A stretch of 61,510 bases of DNA from Palsa-459 sp035937595 (lineage in GTDB: Bacteria > Actinomycetota > Acidimicrobiia > Acidimicrobiales > RAAP-2), in assembly GCA_035937595.1 (NCBI GenBank), contig DASZHS010000038.1, positions 1 to 61,510 of the forward strand, in the 5' to 3' direction. The translations under genes and the position numbers were made by a program. The notes beneath the pieces were generated by a model. The model was not told the origin of the DNA. It searched no databases and saw only the letters and a list, made by a program, of their open reading frames with translations. This document shows positions 43,924-52,464 of the stretch, one piece after another (the first letter of the stretch is position 1; every line of letters starts with the position of its first letter).

Positions 43924-45227
43924 CGGAGCCGCCCGCGGCCCCGAGCCTCGACGACGGCCGCAACGTCACCCCCTCGACGCGGGCCTCGGTGCGCGACGCG
44001 CTGATCGTCGCGATCGCCGGGCTGGTCGCGAACGGCCTCAACCTCGTCGTCACGATCGTCCTCGCACGCGTGCTGCCCGTCCGGGACCACAGCGCCGCCT
44101 ACGGCGCCTTCGCCCAGATGGTCGGGCTGTTCCTCGTGGTCTCGCTGCCGGGCTCAGCGATCGCGATCGCCGTCGTGCGCCGCTCGTCGTGGTGGCTCGC
44201 CCGCAGCGGCCACGCCGAGCTCGAGGCGTGGCGGCGCCAGGTCTCGCGCCAGGTGGTCCGCGGGCTCGGCGTCTTCGCCGTGGTGGCCGCGATTGCCGCG
44301 CCGTTCGTCGCGAGGGGGCTCGGCGGGCGCAGCTGGGTCGCCGTCCTGCTCACCGCGCTCGGCGCGGGGTGCTGGGTCGCCATCGCCGTCGAGCGGGCCT
44401 TCCTGCAGTCGTGCCGCCGCTACCACCCGCTGGCGGCGAACTTCCTCCTGGAGGGGATCGCGCGCACCGCCGCCGTGCTCACCGGCGCCGCCGTCCTCGG
44501 GGTCACGGGCGCGGTCGCAGGCATCCTCGTCGCCGAGCTGGTCACGTGGGCCCACGCGAGCTGGGCGGCGGCGCGCGCGGTCCCGGACCTGTCGCGCACG
44601 GCGGCGGGCACCCCGCCGCGCGGCGAGCTCGGGGGCGACCTCGTGGCGTCGATCTGCGCGTTCGCCATGCTCGCGCTGCTGCAGTACGCCGACGTGTTCT
44701 TGGTGGGGCGCCTCGACGCGCACGGCTCGGGCCGCTACGCGGCGATCGCCGTCGTGGCGAAGACGCTGGTCTTCGTCGCGATCGTCCTCTCCTACTACCT
44801 GCTCCCCGAGGCGTCGATCGGCCACCGCGCGGGCAGCCACGCCCGCCGCCAGCTCGCCGTCGTCCTCGGCCTCTACGCCGTGCCGTGCGCGCTGCTGCTC
44901 CTCGTCGCGGCCGTCGCGCCGCGGGCGCTGCTCTCGGTCATCTTCCCGCCGCGGCTCCTCGGGGCGTCGGGATCCCTCGCCGTGCTCGTGGCCGCGATGG
45001 GTGTCCTCGGACTCTCTTTCCTCTTGGCCACGTACCTGCTCGCGCGCGGGGTGCGCCTCGCCGCGGCGTGGCTCGTCGTCGGCACCGCCGCCGCGTTCTG
45101 GCTCATCTCGACCGCGCACGGCGCCTGGCACCCGACGGCCGTGCACGACCTCGAGGCGCAGCTCGTCGTCGCGGCCGGGCTGATCGTCATGACGGTCACC
45201 GCCCTCGCGGCGCGGCGCGTCGACTAG
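43920..45227 (+). CDS. Polysaccharide/lipid-linked oligosaccharide flippase-like protein (MVF/MATE superfamily)
   Basis: A 435-residue membrane protein with about twelve helices, resembling Wzx-type exporters. The N-terminal segment LIVAIAGLVANGLNLVVTIVLARVLPV, then YGAFAQMVGLFLVVSLPGSA, and a mid-protein LLQYADVFLVGRLDAHGSGRYAAIAVVAKTL-like region with the characteristic aspartate after the tyrosine helix fit the flippase family. It probably moves a lipid-linked glycan intermediate to the outer face for the GT-C enzymes. Start ATG 43920 overlaps the previous stop; the longer frame is a shadow. Confidence 0.8.
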   Translation: MTEPPAAPSLDDGRNVTPSTRASVRDALIVAIAGLVANGLNLVVTIVLARVLPVRDHSAAYGAFAQMVGLFLVVSLPGSAIAIAVVRRSSWWLARSGHAELEAWRRQVSRQVVRGLGVFAVVAAIAAPFVARGLGGRSWVAVLLTALGAGCWVAIAVERAFLQSCRRYHPLAANFLLEGIARTAAVLTGAAVLGVTGAVAGILVAELVTWAHASWAAARAVPDLSRTAAGTPPRGELGGDLVASICAFAMLALLQYADVFLVGRLDAHGSGRYAAIAVVAKTLVFVAIVLSYYLLPEASIGHRAGSHARRQLAVVLGLYAVPCALLLLVAAVAPRALLSVIFPPRLLGASGSLAVLVAAMGVLGLSFLLATYLLARGVRLAAAWLVVGTAAAFWLISTAHGAWHPTAVHDLEAQLVVAAGLIVMTVTALAARRVD

Positions 45228-45228
45228 G

Positions 45229-45234
45229 TACTAT
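45229..45234 (+). promoter_or_regulatory. Candidate -10 element of the GT4 gene
   Basis: TACTAT lies 27 bases before GTG 45262, one base after the flippase stop codon. The predicted leader is about 20 bases, so this is not a leaderless pair. Confidence 0.45.
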
Positions 45235-45261
45235 CGAGCCTTCGAGCACGGGACGGCCGTC

Positions 45262-46416
45262 GTGGACCCCAGCGAGCAGCACGTCGCCCTCGAGGCCCTC
45301 CTCGCGGACTCGCCGATCCGGCGCGTTCGGATCGTCGCGTGGCGCGACCTGGCCGACCCCGAGGCGGGGGGCTCGGAGCTCCACGCCGACCGCGTGGCGA
45401 CGCACTGGGCCAACGCCGGGCTCGACGTCGAGCTGCGGACCTCGATGGTCGCGGGCGAGGCCCGAGAGACCACCCGCAACGGCTACCGGGTCGTGCGCTG
45501 GGGCGGCCGCTACGAGGTCTTCCCCCAGGTGGCCTCGGAGGCCTATCGGTTCCGCGCGCAGCGCCCCGACGCGGTGGTGGACGTCTGGAACGGCGTGCCG
45601 TTCTTCTCGCCGCTGTGGTTCCACGGCCCGCGCCTCGCCGTCCTGCACCACGTCCACCGCGAGATGTGGCAGATGACGCTCAAGCCGGCGTACGCGGCGA
45701 TCGGCGACGCCGTCGAGCGCCACGTCGCCCCGCTCGTCTACCGCACGACGCCGGTCGCCACCCTGTCGGCGTCCTCGCGCGACGAGATCGTCGCCCAGCT
45801 CGGGCTGGCACCGCGCAACGTCCACGTCGTGCCCCCCGGGGTCGACGACCGCTACACGCCGGGCGGGCGGCGCGCCGCCGAGCCCCTCGTCGTCGCCGTC
45901 GGGCGCCTCGTGCCGGTGAAGCGCTACGAGGTGCTGCTGCGCGCGCTCGCCGAGGCCAAGTCGTCGGTCCCGATGCTGCGCGCCGTCATCGTCGGCGAGG
46001 GCTACGAGCGCCCGCGCCTCGAGGCGCTGCGGCGCGAGCTCGGGGCCGCCGGCTACGTCGAGCTGCGCGGTCGCGTGGACGACCGCGCGCTCCTCTCGCT
46101 GTACCGCTCGGCGTGGCTCGTCGCCTCCTCCTCGCTCCGCGAGGGGTGGGGCATGACGCTCACCGAGGCCGGGGCGTGCGCGACGCCGGCCGTCGCCACC
46201 GACATCGCCGGGCACCGCGACGCCGTCGTCGACGGCGAGACGGGGGTGCTCGTCGGCGACGACGCCCAGCTCGGCATCGCGATCGCCGAGGTCCTGCTCG
46301 ACGACGAGCGGCGCCGGCGGCTCGGCCGCGCCGCGCGGACACGCGCCCAGTCGCTCACCTGGTCGAGGACCGCCGCGTCGCTGTTCGCGCTGCTCGCCGC
46401 GAGCGGTCCGCCCTAG
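45262..46416 (+). CDS. GT4-family glycosyltransferase
   Basis: A cytoplasmic GT-B enzyme of 384 residues that uses a nucleotide-sugar donor. RDLADPEAGGSELHADRVA at the N-terminus is typical. The C-terminal donor domain holds VVAVGRLVPVKRYEVLLRA, VIVGEGYERPRLE and the E-x7-E motif in REGWGMTLTEAG. It resembles mycobacterial Rv0225-type glycosyltransferases (from memory). The TAG stop shares a CTAG with the convergent AftD-methyltransferase stop. Possibly builds the polyprenyl-linked oligosaccharide moved by the flippase. Confidence 0.85.
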   Translation: MDPSEQHVALEALLADSPIRRVRIVAWRDLADPEAGGSELHADRVATHWANAGLDVELRTSMVAGEARETTRNGYRVVRWGGRYEVFPQVASEAYRFRAQRPDAVVDVWNGVPFFSPLWFHGPRLAVLHHVHREMWQMTLKPAYAAIGDAVERHVAPLVYRTTPVATLSASSRDEIVAQLGLAPRNVHVVPPGVDDRYTPGGRRAAEPLVVAVGRLVPVKRYEVLLRALAEAKSSVPMLRAVIVGEGYERPRLEALRRELGAAGYVELRGRVDDRALLSLYRSAWLVASSSLREGWGMTLTEAGACATPAVATDIAGHRDAVVDGETGVLVGDDAQLGIAIAEVLLDDERRRRLGRAARTRAQSLTWSRTAASLFALLAASGPP

Positions 46417-49400
46417 AGCTTCTCGAGGAGCACGACCAGGTTCCAGGTCGCGAGCTCGCGTAGCCCGGGCACGCGGACGACCCACTTGGCCCACCGCGGT
46501 GAGTAGCGCGGCTCGGCGGTGAGGACGAGCACGTCGTCGCGCGCGCGGACGAGCTTCAGCACCTTGCCCGCGGACAGCGCGAAGAGCGTCTCGTTGTAGA
46601 CGTTCTTCGGCGGGTGGCCGTGCTTCTTCGTGTAGCGGCGCAGCGCGAACTCGCCCGAGATGAGGTGCCACGGCGAGGTCTCGTGCCCGCCCCAGGGGGA
46701 GCGCCAGACGGTGAACGAGAGGTAGACCTGGCCGCCCGGGCGCGCGACGCGGACCGCCTCGTCGATGAACCGCGCCGGGTCGCGGACGTGCTCGAGCACG
46801 TTGGAGGAGAAGACGAGGTCCGCGACGTCGTCGGGGAGGGGGAGCGCCAGCCCGTCGCCCGCGAGCGTGGTGCCCGGCAGGAGCCGGCCCGGCCAGACGG
46901 CACGCTCGTGGCGCTCGCGGGGGTCGATCGTCTCGTCGTCGGGGTCGGCGGGCTCGGGGATCGGGGCCGCGGCCTCGGGCTCGACGAGGACGACGCGCGC
47001 CCCGGCGTCGCGGAACGCCTCGGCGAAGTAGCCGGCCCCGCCGCCCACGTCGACCACGGTGCGGTTGAACAGCGGCGTCGAGCCGGTCAACCGGTGCAGC
47101 GTGTCGAGCGCCATCGTCCGGTAGAAGAGGTCCGGGTCGTCCTGCTCGTGACGGAACGCGCGCAGCAGCGCAAGCGAGCGGGCGAGCCCGTCGGCGGGCA
47201 GCGCGATGAGCTGGCCGGCGGGTCGGTGGTCGTCCTCGTCCTGGGCGGGCCGCAGCAGCGCCGCCGCCGAGCCGAGCAGCCGCGACGGGATGACCCGGGC
47301 GAGCCCGCCGCCCTCGGTCGTCGCCGTCGGCGGCGGCGCCGTCCCGGGCGTGGGCGTGGCCGTGGCCGCCGTCGTGGCCGCCGCCGTCGCGGACCTCGAC
47401 GACCCCGCGGTGGCGCCCGCGTCACCCGCGTCGCGGCTCGCCGCGGCGGAGGGGCCGAACCCGTAGGCGGCGACGTCGACGAGCAGGAGCGCCACGGCGA
47501 TCCAGGCGATGGTGTTCGCTGCGCCGAAGTGCGCCGGCCACTGGATGTTGTGCGGCCAGCCGTACTTGCGCTGCCGCTCGACGACGTAGAGCGCGGCGAG
47601 CCCCACCAGCGCGGCGGGCGCGAGCGCGAGGACGGCGCGCAGCGGCGGGCGCCACCAGGCGAGCGCGAGGAGCGGGATGACGACGAGGGCGACCGCCGGA
47701 CCGGCGATCGCCATGGCGACGGCCGTCGCGATGGCCGCCGCCACGAGCGACGGCGCGGCGCGCTCGCGCCACGGCCAGGCGAGCACCGCGGTGCGGGCGG
47801 GGTCGTCGCTCGGCCCCCGCGTGCGGCGCCGTGCACCGACGACGATGCAGCCGAGGACCACGACGAGGGCGAGGAGGCTCAAGAGCAGCGCCACGTCGAC
47901 GGTGTGCTGGGGCGCCCAGGAGATCGCGACGGTCGCCCCGGCGCGCGTCGCGCCCAGATGCCACGCGGTGAACCCGCCGTCGAGCAGGATCGGGGCGCTC
48001 AAGGCGTGGCCGTTGACGGCGGCCTGCCAGCCCCGCGAGTAGCTCTGGTTGAGCACGAGCCACGACGCCGTCGACTGGCCAGACAGCGTGGCGTGCAGCG
48101 CGACGGGGCTCGTCCAGGCGACGTGGGTGACCCTGGCGGTCGGGAGCACCTGGCCGCGGGGGGCGATCGGCCCGCTCCGCAGCGCGAGCGTGTCGAGGTT
48201 CCACCCCGCGTGGTACCCGGGCGCCGTCGTGAGCAGGTGCCGTCCCTTGGAGAGGTGCACGGGCGCGCCGCAGGCCGTGACCCTCGACGCGCCCTGGACG
48301 AGGGCGTGGCCGGTCGTGCCGGTGATCCGTATCGGGACGCGGACGCCGTCGATCGCAAGCAGGTCCCCCCGACAGGTGCCGGGCAGCCGCACGGGCGTCG
48401 TCCCGGGCGCGACGCCGGGCATCGTGATCTCGGCGATCCCCACGGGCAGGGCGATCGGCAGGCCCGAGACGTGGTCGGTCGTGGGCACGGTGCGCCGCGT
48501 CGGGAAGGTGAAGCGGAACGTCGTCCCGAAGAGCGGGGCGAAGTGGAGGACCGCGACGGCGACACGACCCTGCTTCACCGAGAGGGTCGGCACCGGCACG
48601 CGGGGGATGGGCACGAGGGCGTGCTGGCCCGTGTCCGTCGTGATGCGCACGGTGGTCGGGAGGCTGTGGCGCCCGTCGTTGACGAAGCGGAGCGTCACCG
48701 TGTTGAGGCTCGTGGGCGCCGAGAGCTTGGCGGCCACCCAGGGCGACCCGAGCGTGAGGAACGCGGGCGACCATGACGTGGACGGGTCTGCGTCGAAGGC
48801 GGCCCACGAGCCGTTGTTCAGCGAGCCGGTGAGCGTCGAGGAGCTGCTCGTCGAGACCACGCGGTCGCCCGTGCCGCCGCCGCGACCGAGGAGCGCGTCG
48901 ATCGTCGCGTCCGGGACGAGGGTCGAGAGCCGGGCGGTGCCCGAGACGACGAACGCCCTCGGCGAGGGCAGGTAGAAGGTGCGCGACATCGACAGCTCGG
49001 GGTCCGAGCGCGGGGGGACGGTCGCCGCACGCAGGCGGTGCAGCAGGATCACGAGCGTGCGGTGGTCGCCGGCGTCGCCGGCGCCGTTGAGCAGGTCGGT
49101 CGGCAGCCGCAGCGTCGAGACCGCCGGCCCGACGCCGGGGACCTTCACCTCGGCGAACCCCACGCCGCTCGACCCGGAGAAGTCGGTGTGCGAGCCCGTC
49201 ACGTCCTCGATCGTGACGGTGAGCGAGCTCGAGCGGCGCTTGGAGAAGTGGACGGTCTGGCCTCGACCGCGCGAGCTCGGCCCGAGGAGGGCGGTCACCT
49301 GCGAGCCGTCCGAGAAGCCAAGGCGCACCTTGGTGATGAAGCGCGAGCGCACGCCGAACTGGGGCTGCTGGAGGGTGACGCGGGACACCGTCGTCGGGCG

Positions 49401-51752
49401 GAGGAACCCGATGCGCAGGAACTGCCCGCGCGGATCGCTGAACGCGCCCACCGTCCAGGCGGTCCGGACGTCCCCGTCGACGGCGTGGATCGGCGCGGCC
49501 TCGGGTGCGTTGGCGACCGGGTTCCCGTACCCGGAGGCCGTGACCGAGCGCAGCCCGTGAAGGACGAGGACCGTCTGGCTCGACGACGACGCCGTCGAGA
49601 AGATGGGCAGCGCCTGCTCGGCGGGGTTGTAGACCGGTGGCGTCGCGCCGGCGGGCTCGACGTAGCCGTACGTCGTGTGCAGCGTCCCCCACGTGTCGAG
49701 CTCGTTGGCGTTGGTGTCCGTGAGGACGAGCAGCGCGCCCGGCTTGTCGGCGAGCCGAGCGAGCCCGAACGGCGACTTGGTGGCCGCGTAGACGATCGCG
49801 CGCGGCGAGCCGTCGAGGAGCCCCGCCCCCGCGGCCAAGAGGACGCCCTCGCCGTCGCCGGCGAGCAGGATCGGGTCCTGGAGCGACTCGGTGCGCAACA
49901 GGCCGCGGGGGTTGCGGACGTGGAAGATGGCGAGCGCGGGCGGGAAGCTCGCGTTCGTCGGGATCGACAGCTGGGTCTCGTCGATGATCGGGCCGACCAG
50001 CGTGCCCGTCGGTCGGGCGGGCCCGAACCCCCGCACGTAGGTCATCCCGCCCTTCGGGTGGCGCAGCTGGAGCCACAGCGCCTGGGGGCGCGGGGTGTCG
50101 AAGCGCTCGTACTGGACGTCGGACTGCAGCAGCACGTTGCTCGCGCCCAGCAGCCGTGCCATGGGCGCGAGCGTCTGTGGGTCGAGCGTGCCGTCCTGGA
50201 TCGACTCGTCGAGCGCGCGCAGCAGGTTGGCGCTGGCGGGCTCGCCCTGGAGCACGGCCTGGCGCTGGATGTACGGCCGGGTGAGCAGCCCGGGCCAGAC
50301 CGCGTCCATCGTCACCCCCCAGCGGTAGTAGCCGAAGTCGACCCCAGGGATCCCGAGCACGGGCGCGGTGCCCCGCGCGTTCAGGTAGTCCGCCGCGTTC
50401 GTGACGTAGCGGGGGAGCGTCTCGGGGAACATGAGGTTGGTCGCCACGACGTGCCCCTCGAAGAGCGGGGCCATGTTCACGCAGGCGAGGACGCCCACCA
50501 CGAGCCCCGCGACCATCGAGGCGGTCGGGCGCCACGCGCGGAGCGCGCCCACCCCCGCCCCCAGGAGGAGGGCGAGGCCGAGGACGACGAGCGGGATGAC
50601 GCGGTTGGAGGACCGCATGGCGAGCCCCACCGTCGAGTTCTCGCCGATCGCGCGGAGGACGAGGCCGATCGGCGTCGGGTGCGCGAGCGGGTACGCGCCG
50701 ACGGCGAGGACGACGCCGAGCACGACCAGCAGCACGCAGAACGCGCGGTAGCGCCAGCGCACGAGGGCGGCGCCGGCGAGCGCGAGCGCGGGCAGCGCGA
50801 AGCTCACGAGCACACCGAGGCCGTGCGACATGTACCCCGAGGACGCGAGCGTCCAGGGCTGGATCTTGTCGTTGCCGTAGAAGTACCAGTACCCGAGGCC
50901 GCGGAGCGCCTCGGAGGCGAGCGAGGTGAGCGTGACCGTCGGGAACGTCTCGGTGTAGCGAAGGACGTTGATGCCGTACGCGCCCTCGGCCCACAGCCCA
51001 GCCACCCACCAGAGCGAGACCCCCACGCTCAGGACCCCGGCCTTCAGCGTGGCGAGCGCGACGCGCCCCCAGGTGGCCTCCTTCGAGAGACCGGCGAGCA
51101 GGAGCCACAGCGCGGGGGCGAGCCCGACGAGGAGCACGCTCGTCGCGTTCACGCCGCCGATCAGCGCCACGACGAGCGCGAAGAGCGCGGGGTAGCGCCA
51201 CCCGCCCCGGCGCACGGCGAGGACGATGAACCCCACGAGCCAGCCGAGCCCCGCGAAGGGCATCAGAATCGCCGAGGTCCGCGCGAGGTAGTCGATCAAG
51301 AAGGGCGTCAGCATGTAGGTCAGCGCGGCGGCGAGCTGGCCCCACTCCGAGATCCCGAGGAGGCGCGCGAGGTAGCGCACACCCGTCGCGGCGGCGAACA
51401 GCAAGGTGCCCATCCAGAGGCGCTGGGCGACCCAGGTCGGGACCCCGAGGACGTGGAAGAACCAGTACCAGGGCCCCATCGGGAAGAGGTAGCCGATGTT
51501 CTGGTGGGTGACCGACCCCATCCCCACGTTGGGGTTCCAGAGGTAGCGCGCGGTGCGCAGCAGCCTCGTGGGATCGAGGTAGAGGTAGGCCTTCGTGTCC
51601 GCGGCGATCCACCCGGGGTGGGTGAACAGGAGCGGGAGATAGGCGATGGCCGCGAGGAGCGCCAGCTGCCAGCGCGACCGGCGGCCCTCGTCGACGCCGG
51701 CGGCGTCGCGGTCCGCAGCGGGAACCTGGATCGTCGGCGTTTGCAGCGTCAC
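46413..51752 (-). CDS. aftD: AftD-type arabinofuranosyltransferase fused to a C-terminal SAM-dependent methyltransferase
   Basis: A single open frame of about 1,779 residues. Residues 1-1430 match alpha-(1->3)-arabinofuranosyltransferase AftD (GT-C; DUF3367). The N-terminal membrane half has a first-loop catalytic Asp52 (WIAADTKAY). A long external region has two discoidin/CBM-like modules (near 750-850 and 980-1060). Four or five helices follow (1270-1430). A low-complexity Ala/Thr/Pro linker (1434-1480) leads to a methyltransferase (1520-1779; VVDVGGGAGYFAEAF, FSSNVLEHVRDP, ARPGGQVYLSF) resembling mycobacterial Rv0224c. No stop or frameshift separates them. Helix count places the methyltransferase inside the cell. 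GTG 51752 is the chosen start. Confidence 0.85.
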   Translation of the reverse strand: MTLQTPTIQVPAADRDAAGVDEGRRSRWQLALLAAIAYLPLLFTHPGWIAADTKAYLYLDPTRLLRTARYLWNPNVGMGSVTHQNIGYLFPMGPWYWFFHVLGVPTWVAQRLWMGTLLFAAATGVRYLARLLGISEWGQLAAALTYMLTPFLIDYLARTSAILMPFAGLGWLVGFIVLAVRRGGWRYPALFALVVALIGGVNATSVLLVGLAPALWLLLAGLSKEATWGRVALATLKAGVLSVGVSLWWVAGLWAEGAYGINVLRYTETFPTVTLTSLASEALRGLGYWYFYGNDKIQPWTLASSGYMSHGLGVLVSFALPALALAGAALVRWRYRAFCVLLVVLGVVLAVGAYPLAHPTPIGLVLRAIGENSTVGLAMRSSNRVIPLVVLGLALLLGAGVGALRAWRPTASMVAGLVVGVLACVNMAPLFEGHVVATNLMFPETLPRYVTNAADYLNARGTAPVLGIPGVDFGYYRWGVTMDAVWPGLLTRPYIQRQAVLQGEPASANLLRALDESIQDGTLDPQTLAPMARLLGASNVLLQSDVQYERFDTPRPQALWLQLRHPKGGMTYVRGFGPARPTGTLVGPIIDETQLSIPTNASFPPALAIFHVRNPRGLLRTESLQDPILLAGDGEGVLLAAGAGLLDGSPRAIVYAATKSPFGLARLADKPGALLVLTDTNANELDTWGTLHTTYGYVEPAGATPPVYNPAEQALPIFSTASSSSQTVLVLHGLRSVTASGYGNPVANAPEAAPIHAVDGDVRTAWTVGAFSDPRGQFLRIGFLRPTTVSRVTLQQPQFGVRSRFITKVRLGFSDGSQVTALLGPSSRGRGQTVHFSKRRSSSLTVTIEDVTGSHTDFSGSSGVGFAEVKVPGVGPAVSTLRLPTDLLNGAGDAGDHRTLVILLHRLRAATVPPRSDPELSMSRTFYLPSPRAFVVSGTARLSTLVPDATIDALLGRGGGTGDRVVSTSSSSTLTGSLNNGSWAAFDADPSTSWSPAFLTLGSPWVAAKLSAPTSLNTVTLRFVNDGRHSLPTTVRITTDTGQHALVPIPRVPVPTLSVKQGRVAVAVLHFAPLFGTTFRFTFPTRRTVPTTDHVSGLPIALPVGIAEITMPGVAPGTTPVRLPGTCRGDLLAIDGVRVPIRITGTTGHALVQGASRVTACGAPVHLSKGRHLLTTAPGYHAGWNLDTLALRSGPIAPRGQVLPTARVTHVAWTSPVALHATLSGQSTASWLVLNQSYSRGWQAAVNGHALSAPILLDGGFTAWHLGATRAGATVAISWAPQHTVDVALLLSLLALVVVLGCIVVGARRRTRGPSDDPARTAVLAWPWRERAAPSLVAAAIATAVAMAIAGPAVALVVIPLLALAWWRPPLRAVLALAPAALVGLAALYVVERQRKYGWPHNIQWPAHFGAANTIAWIAVALLLVDVAAYGFGPSAAASRDAGDAGATAGSSRSATAAATTAATATPTPGTAPPPTATTEGGGLARVIPSRLLGSAAALLRPAQDEDDHRPAGQLIALPADGLARSLALLRAFRHEQDDPDLFYRTMALDTLHRLTGSTPLFNRTVVDVGGGAGYFAEAFRDAGARVVLVEPEAAAPIPEPADPDDETIDPRERHERAVWPGRLLPGTTLAGDGLALPLPDDVADLVFSSNVLEHVRDPARFIDEAVRVARPGGQVYLSFTVWRSPWGGHETSPWHLISGEFALRRYTKKHGHPPKNVYNETLFALSAGKVLKLVRARDDVLVLTAEPRYSPRWAKWVVRVPGLRELATWNLVVLLEKL

Positions 51753-51762
51753 GGGGCTCTCG

Positions 51763-51768
51763 AGTGTA
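51763..51768 (-). promoter_or_regulatory. Candidate -10 element of the aftD-methyltransferase gene
   Basis: TACACT on the minus strand lies 10 bases before the GTG, predicting a leader of only about 3 bases. It is divergent from coaE across 115 bases that otherwise show a short A/T-richer stretch and no gene. Confidence 0.4.
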
Positions 51769-51855
51769 CGACAGGCACTCCCGAATCCCTCTAAATCGAC
51801 GATGAAAAACACGCGTGTGTCGACGTTGACGATGCGATGCGTCGCAGCAAGCCCG

Positions 51856-51861
51856 TAGCGT
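51856..51861 (+). promoter_or_regulatory. Candidate -10 element of coaE (leaderless)
   Basis: TAGCGT is followed by six bases and GTG 51868. Confidence 0.55.
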
Positions 51862-51867
51862 GGTCGC

Positions 51868-52464
51868 GTGTCGACCGTCGCGATCATCGGGGGGATCGGG
51901 TGCGGCAAGTCGTCGGTGACGCAGCGGCTCGCGACCCACGGCGCAGCGGTCGTCGACGCGGACGTGATCGCGCGCGAGGTGGTCGAGCCCGGGAGCCCCG
52001 TGCTCGCACGACTCGTCGCCGCGTTCGGTGCCACGGTGCTCGCCACGGACGGCACGCTCGACCGCACCGCGCTCGCGACCCTCGCCTTCGCCGACCCCGC
52101 GTCGACGGCGAGGATGAACGAGATCCTGCACCCCGCGATCGGCGCCGAGCTGGTGCGCCAAGTCGGCGAGGCGCGGGCGCGCGCGCAGGTGGTCGTCGTC
52201 GCGATCCCGCTCTTCCGCCCCGAGCACCGCGACCTGTTGAGGATCGACCGCGTCGTCTGCGTCGAGTGCCCGCGCGACGTGGCGCTCGAACGGCTGGTCG
52301 CCCAGCGCGGGCTGGCGCGCGAGGACGCCGAGCTGCGGATGGCCGCGCAGGTCCCGCGCGACGACCGGGTCGCGCTCGCCGACGAGGTCCTCGACAACGC
52401 CGGGGACCTCGAGCAGCTCTCGAAGGCCGTGGACGAGCTCTGGGACCGGCTGGTGGCGGCGTGA
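51868..52464 (+). CDS. coaE: Dephospho-CoA kinase
   Basis: Phosphorylates dephospho-CoA in the last step of coenzyme A synthesis. The P-loop is GGIGCGKSSVT (residues 6-16), followed by GAAVVDADVIAREVVEPG (the DAD substrate motif), HPAIGAE, VVVAIPLFRPE and the lid segment VECPRDVALERLVAQRG. The 198 residues are the length of a stand-alone CoaE; the C-terminal UPF0157 domain of mycobacterial CoaE is missing. The stop overlaps the uvrB GTG (GTGA). Confidence 0.96.
   Translation: MSTVAIIGGIGCGKSSVTQRLATHGAAVVDADVIAREVVEPGSPVLARLVAAFGATVLATDGTLDRTALATLAFADPASTARMNEILHPAIGAELVRQVGEARARAQVVVVAIPLFRPEHRDLLRIDRVVCVECPRDVALERLVAQRGLAREDAELRMAAQVPRDDRVALADEVLDNAGDLEQLSKAVDELWDRLVAA

Noticed and set aside
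46413..47114. The methyltransferase as a separate gene starting at ATG 47114 (233 residues)
   Set aside because: The frame is continuous with AftD. The homologous region extends about 25 residues upstream of this ATG, and no promoter or ribosome-binding site was seen there. Internal initiation cannot be fully excluded.
49038..51794. A 918-codon plus-strand frame opposite aftD
   Set aside because: Arg/Glu/Asp-rich shadow sequence without domains; the opposite strand encodes a coherent membrane glycosyltransferase.
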